Shown here piece after piece: positions 1-6,315 of a DNA stretch of 6,315 nt. Source of the DNA: Treponema sp. (GTDB taxonomy: Bacteria; Spirochaetota; Spirochaetia; Treponematales; Treponemataceae). The position numbers and the translations under genes are program-made. Below the pieces are notes generated by a model that saw nothing but the letters and a program-made list of their open reading frames with translations, was not told where the DNA came from and searched no databases. The stretch spans positions 1 through 6,315 of the forward strand of contig JAFYDO010000151.1 of the NCBI GenBank assembly GCA_017544745.1. Reading direction: 5' to 3'. Within the stretch, counting starts at the first letter, position 1, and the number at the start of each line of letters is the position of its first letter.

Positions 1-1
1 A

Positions 2-2509
2 AGCGCAGACGGTTACGACGATAATACTATTCTTGTAAAAGGTCGCAATATTTTTTCACCAAAAACAGAGTTTTATCTTGTACCAAAGGATGACGGACCA
101 GAAAATGCTGGCAGCTATATAAACTATTGCGACGAACGCAAGGAACAGAAACTCAATATTTTATACCGCGATTCTTCTGTTTTTTCTGTTGTTGTTTCTT
201 ATGATCCGTCCCTGCTTAATTCCGGATATTATGCCCTTGAAGTAAGAAATCCGGGTGATAATAAAGACAGTATTGATATTCTGGTTTTAGACAATCAGGA
301 GGGAATGCTCGAACCAAACGACGGCTTTGAAATTGACAGCCACTATAATGTAAACAGCTTTGTAATTAATAATAACACTGCAATGGGTGGAGTTTATAAG
401 CTTTCTGTAGACGGCAAAAAAATAAATTCAAATACAAAGTTTTATCTTGAACCTGCAAGTGGTGCTGTAAAGTATCCTTTTGAAACCCAGATGGGACGTT
501 CTTCTGTTGAACTTTCTGTTACGGGTAACTATAAAAAGGGAGCCTCTACAGCACAAATTACACTTGAATGTCCGACTCAAGATTTGCGCACCGGTTATTA
601 TAATCTGATTGCAAAGGACTGGGATAATTCAACAGTAAAATTCCTGTGTCTTGTAAAGCGTCCTTTTGATCACGATTATACAAAAAATGTTACACAGGTA
701 AAAACCAAGTATAATAAAAAGACCGAAGTTGTGGACGTAACTTTAAAGGATGCAAAGTTTTCTTCTAATAAAACTTATACGCTTGTTTCCCAGTACAATG
801 AAGAAATAGATTCTAACTATCGCATCCCGCTTTATCTTCATGACAACGGCAAAAAACTGGTGGGAAATCTTAGTCCTGGCGATCTTACAATTGCAAAATA
901 TGCGCTGCTCATAGAAGACGAATATTCTTCGGATGTAATTTACTGTGACATAGATAACCGCCTCAAGATTTCTATGGAAAAAATGTCCGATTCTGCAATA
1001 GAAAAAACCTTCTTACGACCATCTGGAACAGAATCAAAGGTAAATCTTTATACAGATGATCAGCCGATTGTAGAATTCTTTGACAACAAGATAGAACTTA
1101 AAAAACGAATGCCTCCTCTGTTTTCAAATTTCCGTGTTGACCTTACCTTTGAAGATAATATGGTAATGGTTATGGATATGGAGCTTGATCTGCTTAATTT
1201 TGGATGGGCTTCGGTTACTTCAAATACAAGATACAGAGTTATAAATGAAGGCGGTGAATTAGGTATTGCAGGAATCTTCAGACTTTCAATTCCAAATATG
1301 TATTTTGCACCGTATATCGGAATTGGAATTGGAGAAACCTTGTTGTTCCCGGAGGAGGGAATTGCAGGTTTTGCTGATGTTCCGCCAATGTTTAAGAATA
1401 AAGACAGTGTATATCTTGTAGCTCAGGCCGGTGTATATCTGCTTACCGTTCTGGATATAAGATATAATCTTGAACTTAATAATTTCTTTGGTGAACGTTA
1501 CTTTACAGATTCCCTTTCGTTTGGATTCTCATTCCCTCTGCGTTCTTACAAGTTTAAGCGCAAAGTTCTTACACGCAGTGCTTCAATTACAACTGCAGGT
1601 GCTGTTGACGGTGCAACTCTTATTGATCCTAAAGCAAATGTTGATGAAGTTTCGGTTTATGGAAGTACGAGTGTAGGTGGCTTTGAAGGTTATACCAAGC
1701 TTGAGCTTATTTCAATTGATAAAACCGTTGCAACCATAGAAGAAAATGCCTTCCGTGACTGTATTAATGTATATCAGATTTATTTTGAATCAATTTATGA
1801 TGAAACAGTTCCGCTTACAATAAAGCGCGGTGCCTTTGCAGGATTAAATCAGGTAGATTCCATCATGTTGCCTCGTAGAGTTACAGAGGTTCAAAACGGT
1901 GCCTTTGACGGTTGGACAGAAGGTCAGATTATAGTACTTGCCTGGAACCCAGATGATACAACTCCAAGAAATCTTGCCGGGCTTGAAAACTGTAATGCAA
2001 CTGTACTTTACAATAATGCCGAAGTATTCCATGGTAACTATAAAACTCCTCTTGATGATGAACACAATTGGCCGAGCCTTAATAATTTGTCAATCAACAA
2101 TGTTTCTGTATATAAAGATAACCTTTATACTCTTGGAATCAACATAAAAGGCAAGGGCTTTAAGTGGTATAGAACCGAGCTTGACAGCTGGATCAATCAG
2201 GACAGCCCGGAGCAAGTTATCAGTTATATTCAGAGCGGCGACAAGATAACCTTTAAGGTTCAGGGTGACGGAAATAAATACGACTTTATTCTTACTACCG
2301 AAGATGGCGGATATTTCTACTACAGATTCAAGACTCAGGAAGACAAGGTTACCATTGTAGAAATACCATATAAAAAACTAAAGAAGTATTCTTATTCCAG
2401 TGTTAAAAAGCTGGATAAAAATAGAATTAAAATGTGCATTATTGCACCAATGTGTAAGGACGAATTTAATAATGCTTCGTTCTTTGATTTTGAGGTGAGC
2501 AGTAAATGA
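2..2509 (+). CDS. Large multidomain Ig-like / BspA-LRR envelope protein, 5' partial
   Basis: The reading frame is open from base 2, so the start lies upstream; the ATG at 305 is internal because the 101 codons before it continue the same domain pattern. 835 residues are visible (residue 1 = base 2). Residues 15-320 hold three divergent modules that share a FYL-type strand (24, 147, 259) and a GYYAL-type strand (75, 198, 300), probably Ig-like. Residues about 370-522 are rich in alternating aromatic and small residues and end FSFPLRSYKFKR, resembling an outer-membrane or barrel-like segment. Residues about 549-685 are a BspA-type LRR block with AFRDC (583), AFAGL (611) and AFDGW (634). Residues about 690-835 form a beta-rich domain with Y-F-Y-Y-R-F and EIPYKKLKKYS, recalling CBM11/CIA30-like jelly rolls (weak). 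A surface or periplasmic location is likely but the signal peptide is not visible. The stop overlaps the cyclase start by 4 bases. The exact function is unknown; adhesion or polysaccharide binding is inference. Confidence 0.85.
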   Translation, partial: SADGYDDNTILVKGRNIFSPKTEFYLVPKDDGPENAGSYINYCDERKEQKLNILYRDSSVFSVVVSYDPSLLNSGYYALEVRNPGDNKDSIDILVLDNQEGMLEPNDGFEIDSHYNVNSFVINNNTAMGGVYKLSVDGKKINSNTKFYLEPASGAVKYPFETQMGRSSVELSVTGNYKKGASTAQITLECPTQDLRTGYYNLIAKDWDNSTVKFLCLVKRPFDHDYTKNVTQVKTKYNKKTEVVDVTLKDAKFSSNKTYTLVSQYNEEIDSNYRIPLYLHDNGKKLVGNLSPGDLTIAKYALLIEDEYSSDVIYCDIDNRLKISMEKMSDSAIEKTFLRPSGTESKVNLYTDDQPIVEFFDNKIELKKRMPPLFSNFRVDLTFEDNMVMVMDMELDLLNFGWASVTSNTRYRVINEGGELGIAGIFRLSIPNMYFAPYIGIGIGETLLFPEEGIAGFADVPPMFKNKDSVYLVAQAGVYLLTVLDIRYNLELNNFFGERYFTDSLSFGFSFPLRSYKFKRKVLTRSASITTAGAVDGATLIDPKANVDEVSVYGSTSVGGFEGYTKLELISIDKTVATIEENAFRDCINVYQIYFESIYDETVPLTIKRGAFAGLNQVDSIMLPRRVTEVQNGAFDGWTEGQIIVLAWNPDDTTPRNLAGLENCNATVLYNNAEVFHGNYKTPLDDEHNWPSLNNLSINNVSVYKDNLYTLGINIKGKGFKWYRTELDSWINQDSPEQVISYIQSGDKITFKVQGDGNKYDFILTTEDGGYFYYRFKTQEDKVTIVEIPYKKLKKYSYSSVKKLDKNRIKMCIIAPMCKDEFNNASFFDFEVSSK
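2492..2498 (+). promoter_or_regulatory. Strong Shine-Dalgarno for the cyclase gene
   Basis: GAGGTGA is a 7-base perfect match to the 3' end of the usual bacterial anti-Shine-Dalgarno (complement AAGGAGGTGA), 7 bases before the ATG at 2506. It lies inside the last codons of the upstream gene. It decides the start at 2506 over the in-frame ATG at 2542 (Met13), and it suggests that ribosomes finishing the upstream gene can reinitiate directly on the cyclase. Confidence 0.8.
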
Positions 2510-4380
2510 AAGAGAAAACCGAAAAAGATGAAAAGAAGAAAATGAAGAGAAAGAGAATTAAGGTACGACATCCTATTGGCGTAAAGCTTGGTTCAATTTT
2601 TTCAAGTCTCGTAATTTTTGTTTTGGGAATTACCGTTGCCCTTATTTACCTTCTTTTTGCAAAGGATGAAAGCGTAACTGCAAAAGCAAATACAATCTCC
2701 CTCAACGAAACAACTGCCAATGCTGTTCAAACTCAATTTCAGAATATTCAGGTAAATACTACAAACTTTTTGAACGTAATGTCATTCATTAAGGATGATA
2801 AGCATTTTGATGAAGAAGCAAATTATTTTTACAACGAGCTGTTCGAATCAAATCCAAATATTCTTTTTATTTACAGCAATGAATTTGGTTACAGGGCAAC
2901 TAAAAGTTTTTCTGATCTATACCCGGGCGCAAAAACTGTTTTTGAAGCCTGGCTCAAGAAAAACCCAACAGTAAAATCAACTGCTGCAGCCGGATATTTT
3001 GATATTCTGGATTTATCTGATGTAGTAGGGCGTGACTATACTCTGGGAACAACTTTTTCTTACAACAGGGCTTTTGTATGTGTTGCCTACGATGTAGAAG
3101 ACCTTAAGGAAACCTGTTTTAAAAGTACTATTGCAACCTATGTTGTAAACAGAAGAGGTGAGCCTCTTATTTACGAAGATAATCAGACTGTTTTGGATGC
3201 AGGCCTTGTTCCTCCGTTTGAAGTTGTAGAAGATATTTTAACTAACAGTTCGGGCAGTGAATATCTTTTTAATGACAGCAATAACAATAACTGGATTTAT
3301 ATTCGTACAAGCTTTTTGGACGATACCTGTTCTGCAATTACTTTGACTTCTGAATCTGATATATACAAGGCAATCAATCTTACAGCATTGAGAATTATTG
3401 CAGTATCCTTTGCGGTATTCTTCCTGGCAATTATGATAATAAGATTCTTTAGCCGTTCTCTTACAAATCCAATAGAAGACCTGGTAGCTGCAACTAACAG
3501 CATTGACCGTGGAAATTATAATATTCATCTTCGCCCTCGTACAAAGGACGAAATTGGTTATCTTACAGACAGGTTTATAAACATGGCCGGTGGTCTTGAA
3601 GAACGACAGCGACTTATGAGTACGTTTACCAAATTCGTAAACAAGGATATTGCCCAAAAAGCAGCCAGCGGTGAACTTACTCTGGGTGGTGAAGATAAAA
3701 ACGCAACTGTATTCTTTAGTGATATCCGTTCCTTTACTGCTATGTCCGAAAAAATGACAGCACCTCAGGTTGTAGAATTTTTGAATGATTATTTTACACG
3801 CATGGTAGACTGTGTAAACAAAACAAACGGTATTGTAGATAAATTTATTGGTGACGCAGTTATGGCAGTGTGGGGTGCTGCTACAACAAACGGTTCTCCA
3901 GAAGAAGATGCGTGGGCTGCAGTAAAAGCTGCACTCATGATGCGTATTGCGCTGTATCATTTTAATGAAAATCAGATTGCACATGGACGTAATCCTATAA
4001 AGATTGGCTGCGGTATAAACAGTGGTCCTATTGTTGCAGGACAGATTGGTTCCGAAGACCACATGAACTATACGGTAATTGGTGATACTGTAAACCTTGC
4101 CAGCCGTACCGAAGCTTTGAACAAGCCTTTTGCTACTGATATTTTGATTACTGAAAATACTTATGTTCTGGTAAAGGACAAAATTATTGCAGAAGAAATG
4201 CCTGGCGTTCATGTTAAGGGTAAAACAGACCCTATTAAAATGTACGCTGTTGTAAATGCAAAAGGTGTAAAGGGACCTAAAGATATTCATAAGCTGCGTG
4301 AATTCCTTGGCTGGGATGAACCTGAGCTTGATAAGGTAAATACGGATGAAGAAGAAAAGAAGTATAAGATCGGCAAATAA
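2506..4380 (+). CDS. Membrane-bound class III adenylate cyclase with periplasmic sensor and HAMP
   Basis: This 624-residue protein is predicted to make cAMP from ATP in the cytoplasm under control of a periplasmic input domain. Order: basic cytoplasmic N-terminus (1-29), membrane segment 1 (31-52), extracytoplasmic domain (about 53-290, probably Cache-like; three Cys at 192, 204, 275), membrane segment 2 (about 294-315), HAMP (about 316-369, with TNPIEDL and the KDEIG signature at 347-351), and cyclase domain (about 396-590). Catalytic positions are complete: metal-binding Asp406 (FSDIRSFT) and Asp450 (FIGDAVMAVWG), adenine-selecting Lys446 and Thr523 (NYTVIGDTVN), transition-state Asn530 and Arg534 (NLASR). 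The 44-residue spacing of the two Asp matches that of mammalian cyclases as I recall it. Lys plus Thr argues for ATP rather than GTP, and Thr in place of Asp is typical of class IIIb. The tail (591-624) is charged. The gene overlaps both neighbours. The family assignment is very secure; the sensor type and its ligand are not. Confidence 0.96.
   Translation: MKEKTEKDEKKKMKRKRIKVRHPIGVKLGSIFSSLVIFVLGITVALIYLLFAKDESVTAKANTISLNETTANAVQTQFQNIQVNTTNFLNVMSFIKDDKHFDEEANYFYNELFESNPNILFIYSNEFGYRATKSFSDLYPGAKTVFEAWLKKNPTVKSTAAAGYFDILDLSDVVGRDYTLGTTFSYNRAFVCVAYDVEDLKETCFKSTIATYVVNRRGEPLIYEDNQTVLDAGLVPPFEVVEDILTNSSGSEYLFNDSNNNNWIYIRTSFLDDTCSAITLTSESDIYKAINLTALRIIAVSFAVFFLAIMIIRFFSRSLTNPIEDLVAATNSIDRGNYNIHLRPRTKDEIGYLTDRFINMAGGLEERQRLMSTFTKFVNKDIAQKAASGELTLGGEDKNATVFFSDIRSFTAMSEKMTAPQVVEFLNDYFTRMVDCVNKTNGIVDKFIGDAVMAVWGAATTNGSPEEDAWAAVKAALMMRIALYHFNENQIAHGRNPIKIGCGINSGPIVAGQIGSEDHMNYTVIGDTVNLASRTEALNKPFATDILITENTYVLVKDKIIAEEMPGVHVKGKTDPIKMYAVVNAKGVKGPKDIHKLREFLGWDEPELDKVNTDEEEKKYKIGK
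4333..4337 (+). promoter_or_regulatory. Putative Shine-Dalgarno for the FecR-domain gene
   Basis: AAGGT lies 8 bases before the ATG at 4346, inside the 3' end of the cyclase gene. The match is modest. It supports 4346 as the start together with the fact that no other ATG occurs in this frame before about base 4772, which is past the membrane anchor. Confidence 0.5.
4346..4380 (+). other. 35-base dual-coding overlap of cyclase end and FecR-protein start
   Basis: The same A-rich bases encode the charged cyclase tail (ending EEEKKYKIGK) and, in another frame, the basic N-terminus MKKKRSIRSANN of the next protein. Both readings make sense: a charged cytoplasmic tail and a positive-inside signal before a membrane segment. 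The overlap implies coupled translation and constrains both termini. Confidence 0.8.
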
Positions 4381-6315
4381 TCGTGCCCGCCGACGCAGGC
4401 ATGGCTTTGTTGATTTTCTGACAGTTGTAATTTGTCTCGCAGGTATTGCAGTTGCGCTGTACTGCTTCCGTAACCTTATATATAAATCTCTGGCTACAGA
4501 TAGTGATGTACCGGTTGGTACAATTACGTTTAAGAAAAAATCTCCGCGACGCCGTCTGCAGCATGAAAATGTATGGGAATATCTTAAGCTTCAAAGTACA
4601 ATTTACAAGGGCGACTATATTCTTACCGAAGATTTGTCCGAAGCTCAGCTCATTTTTAAAGATACCAATTATACTGTTGACCAGACAGAAAGTAATGTTG
4701 CTCACGTTGTTCTTGGTGAGAATGAAATTGAACAGATTAAAACCGGTTCTGCCGAGATTCATGCAAACTCCATGATGAGAGTAGGAGATGATAATTTACT
4801 CCACTTCATAAGCGGTTCTGTTTCGTTGAGTTCGGGTTCACGTACAGAAGATCTGTCTATTCAGGTTGGTGAAAATATTTATACTCTCGAAAAAAATACT
4901 TCGGCTCTGTTTAGCATGGGAACCTCAAAGGCTGCCGATGGAAAACAGACTGCAACAATTTATGTTTCTAGCGGTAAGGTAAAGGAACAGAAGGTTGAAA
5001 CTAAGGGCTCTGGTGCTGCTGGTACAGAATCTGTAAAAGGTGCTGCTGTAGAAATTGGTGCAGGCCAGGTTAGAACTGTTCAGGTTGTTCCGGAGCAGGT
5101 TGAAACAAAGGCTGATGATTCTATAATTCCTGGTGCAGTACGAAATGCTGCTAAGAAAACTGTTGAAGGAACCAAAAAGGTTGCGGGTACTGTAGTTGCA
5201 AAAGTAACAGGTAACGAAGTTCCGGAAGAAAGCTATTCTGCAACACAGGCAAAGACTTCTACAAAAGCATCGGCAACATCTTCTGCAGCAGCTTCTGTTC
5301 AGAAGGCTTCTTTTGAAGTTCTGGTTCCATCTGCTTCTTATTCTATTACTCAGGATAAAGATACTCAGGAAGCAGTACCGTTCTACTGGACAAATATAAA
5401 TGATATACGTGTTGAGTTCTCATATAATCAAAGCTTTAATAATATAATTGATACGGCACATTTTTCTTCTAAGGATAAAAAAGCATCTGTATTCCTTAGC
5501 TTTGCAAAACCTGATAATGTAATTTACTGGCGTGCACTTCCAGAAGGAGAAAAATATTCATCTGCTGTTTCATATCCAAACGGAAAGATTCTTGTCCATA
5601 ATCCAAAAGAAAAAAATCTTAAGAATGCACTCACTGCAGCATACGGAAAAGAATATGCACAGGAGATTCAAAAGGCTGTAGAAGAAACACAGCAGGAAGA
5701 AAAGAAGAATCAGGAACAATTACAAAAGACAGTTGAGACCTATAAAACAGAAAATCAGAAAGCGGTTCAAGAGCTTGAGCCTGTAGTAGAAAAACAGAAT
5801 GAAGAAGTTCAGGAGCTGGAAAGTATAAAGGATTTGCATTCTGGAAAAACAGATGAAGAATTGCGAAAAGCAGAAGAAGCCCGTCTTGCAGAAGAAGCCA
5901 GAATTGCAGAAGAAAAGCGAAAAGCTGAAGAGGCACGTATAGCCGAAGAAAAGCGTAAAGCAGAACAGAAGCGTCTTGCAGAGGAAAAACGCAAGGCCGA
6001 AGAAAAGCGTAAAGCTGAAGAAGCTCGTAAAGCAGAAGAAAAACGAAAAGCCGAAGAAGCCCGCAAGGCAGAAGAAAAACGAAAAGCAGAGGAAGCGCGC
6101 AAAGCAGAGGAAAAACGAAAGGCTGAAGAAGCCCGTATAGCAGAGGAAAAACGTAAAGCTGAAGAAGCCCGTATAGCAGAGGAAAAACGTAAAGCTGAAG
6201 AAGCTCGCAAAGCCGAAGAAGCACGTAAAGCTGAGGAAGCACGTAAAGCCGAAGAGGTACGTAAAGCCGAAGAGGCACGCAAAGCCGAAGAAGCACGCAA
6301 AGCCGAAGAAGCACG
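4346..6315 (+). CDS. Membrane-anchored FecR-domain protein with Ig-like domain and hexapeptide-repeat rod, 3' partial
   Basis: The frame opens at ATG 4346, overlaps the cyclase by 35 bases and is still open at the window end after 656 codons. The N-terminus is strongly basic (MKKKRSIRS, RARRRRHG), followed by one membrane segment (about 21-41, two Cys at 30 and 40), so the rest should face the periplasm (positive-inside rule). Residues about 120-246 look like a FecR domain: AEIHANSMMRVGDDN (136 on), a beta-rich core, VSSGKV near 208-213 and the closing strand VEIGAGQVRTV. An Ala/Ser/Thr/Lys-rich linker follows to about 320. Residues about 323-415 resemble an Ig/Fn3-like domain with PFYW and YWRALPEG (Trp395), often seen after FecR domains. 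Residues 420-506 are a charged, Gln/Glu-rich likely coiled coil. Residues 507-656 are 25 hexapeptide repeats. FecR domains are known as periplasmic signalling or ligand-binding modules. Lying directly after a membrane cyclase, this protein may modulate or scaffold it (inference). The repeat tail recalls TolA domain II and treponemal p83/100-type antigens, but the FecR part is the more diagnostic. Confidence 0.9.
   Translation, partial: MKKKRSIRSANNRARRRRHGFVDFLTVVICLAGIAVALYCFRNLIYKSLATDSDVPVGTITFKKKSPRRRLQHENVWEYLKLQSTIYKGDYILTEDLSEAQLIFKDTNYTVDQTESNVAHVVLGENEIEQIKTGSAEIHANSMMRVGDDNLLHFISGSVSLSSGSRTEDLSIQVGENIYTLEKNTSALFSMGTSKAADGKQTATIYVSSGKVKEQKVETKGSGAAGTESVKGAAVEIGAGQVRTVQVVPEQVETKADDSIIPGAVRNAAKKTVEGTKKVAGTVVAKVTGNEVPEESYSATQAKTSTKASATSSAAASVQKASFEVLVPSASYSITQDKDTQEAVPFYWTNINDIRVEFSYNQSFNNIIDTAHFSSKDKKASVFLSFAKPDNVIYWRALPEGEKYSSAVSYPNGKILVHNPKEKNLKNALTAAYGKEYAQEIQKAVEETQQEEKKNQEQLQKTVETYKTENQKAVQELEPVVEKQNEEVQELESIKDLHSGKTDEELRKAEEARLAEEARIAEEKRKAEEARIAEEKRKAEQKRLAEEKRKAEEKRKAEEARKAEEKRKAEEARKAEEKRKAEEARKAEEKRKAEEARIAEEKRKAEEARIAEEKRKAEEARKAEEARKAEEARKAEEVRKAEEARKAEEARKAEEA
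5864..6313 (+). repeat. 25 tandem 18-base units encoding R-[K/I/L]-A-E-E-[A/K]
   Basis: Starting at CGA 5864, the sequence divides without interruption into 25 units of 18 bases, and the next unit is cut by the window end. Each unit encodes Arg, then Lys (Ile in 4 units, Leu in 2), Ala, Glu, Glu (Gln in unit 6), then Ala or Lys (Val in unit 22). Units 8-19 alternate Lys and Ala at position six, giving a 36-base higher-order period; units 19-25 lose the alternation. Synonymous codons differ widely between most copies, so the older part is long-standing and kept at protein level. The coding strand is very purine-rich and carries AGAGGA-type Shine-Dalgarno-like words in several units. The array contains no stop in the antisense frame either, which creates spurious - strand frames. 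Confidence 0.97.
6122..6193 (+). repeat. Perfect 36-base tandem duplication inside the repeat array
   Basis: Bases 6122-6157 and 6158-6193 are identical, and the first 11 bases of a third copy follow. The sequence covers two hexapeptide units (starting GCTGAAGAAGCCCGTATAGC). The identity, including at synonymous positions, contrasts with the divergent flanking units and indicates a recent duplication by slippage or unequal recombination. Confidence 0.9.

Noticed and set aside
305..307. ATG at 305 as the start of the first gene
   Set aside because: The frame is open back to base 2 and encodes the first Ig-like module with the same motifs as the later ones; the gene starts outside the window.
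3718..4107. Guanylate cyclase activity
   Set aside because: Lys446 and Thr523 are the adenine-type pair; guanylate cyclases usually carry Glu and Cys/Ser-type residues there.
3238..4290. 350-codon - strand open frame opposite the cyclase gene
   Set aside because: It is antisense to a cyclase with every catalytic residue intact; the protein is Cys/Asn/Ile-rich with no recognisable domain. It is a composition shadow.
4381..4445. Intergenic spacer or terminator after the cyclase
   Set aside because: The stretch encodes the basic N-terminus and membrane segment of the FecR protein, and I see no hairpin followed by a T-run.
4277..4762. 161-codon - strand and 109-codon + strand frames around the cyclase/FecR junction
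   Set aside because: Both conflict with the FecR-protein frame, which has a membrane anchor and FecR domain. No Shine-Dalgarno or domain pattern supports them.
5864..6313. CRISPR array or noncoding satellite
   Set aside because: There are no unique spacers; units are contiguous, exactly 18 bases, in frame, and vary mainly at synonymous codon positions.
5631..6314. Long - strand open frames (227 and 163 codons) opposite the repeat region
   Set aside because: They are mirror images of the 18-base repeat: the proteins are monotonous Leu/Arg/Tyr/Phe or Ala/Ser/Arg repeats created because the repeated codons give no antisense stops. The + strand frame continues a clear FecR-domain protein.

Overview
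The window is fully coding on the + strand. Three genes lie head to tail with overlapping ends, and nothing convincing is encoded on the - strand. The base composition (moderately AT-rich, A-rich coding strand), the BspA-type leucine-rich repeats, the treponeme-style membrane cyclase and the long Lys/Ala/Glu/Arg repeat rod suggest a host-associated spirochaete of the Treponema group, more likely a gut, rumen or oral type than T. pallidum. This assignment is inferred from gene style and a remembered T. pallidum arrangement (an adenylate cyclase gene next to the p83/100 antigen gene). No rRNA or other marker in the window proves it.

Layout. Positions 2-2509: the 3' 835 codons of a large multidomain protein whose start lies upstream of the window. 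It shows three divergent Ig-like modules, a beta-rich barrel-like segment, a short BspA-type LRR block and a C-terminal beta domain that resembles a carbohydrate-binding jelly roll. Positions 2506-4380: a complete membrane-bound class III adenylate cyclase with two membrane segments, a periplasmic sensor, HAMP and a catalytic domain with all canonical catalytic positions filled. Positions 4346-6315: the first 656 codons of a membrane-anchored FecR-domain protein. Its start lies inside the cyclase gene, and it runs off the window in an array of 25 hexapeptide repeats (R-K-A-E-E-A/K).

The junctions are a 4-base ATGA overlap and a 35-base overlap, each with a Shine-Dalgarno-like sequence inside the upstream gene, so the three genes are very probably one translationally coupled operon. 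The promoter and terminator are outside the window. My working idea is an envelope-sensing module. The large upstream protein would act at the cell surface or in the periplasm, the cyclase would turn a periplasmic signal into cytoplasmic cAMP, and the FecR protein would be a periplasmic partner with a rigid rod of at least 150 residues that could reach across the periplasm. The domain calls rest on visible sequence. The link between the three proteins is inference from gene order.
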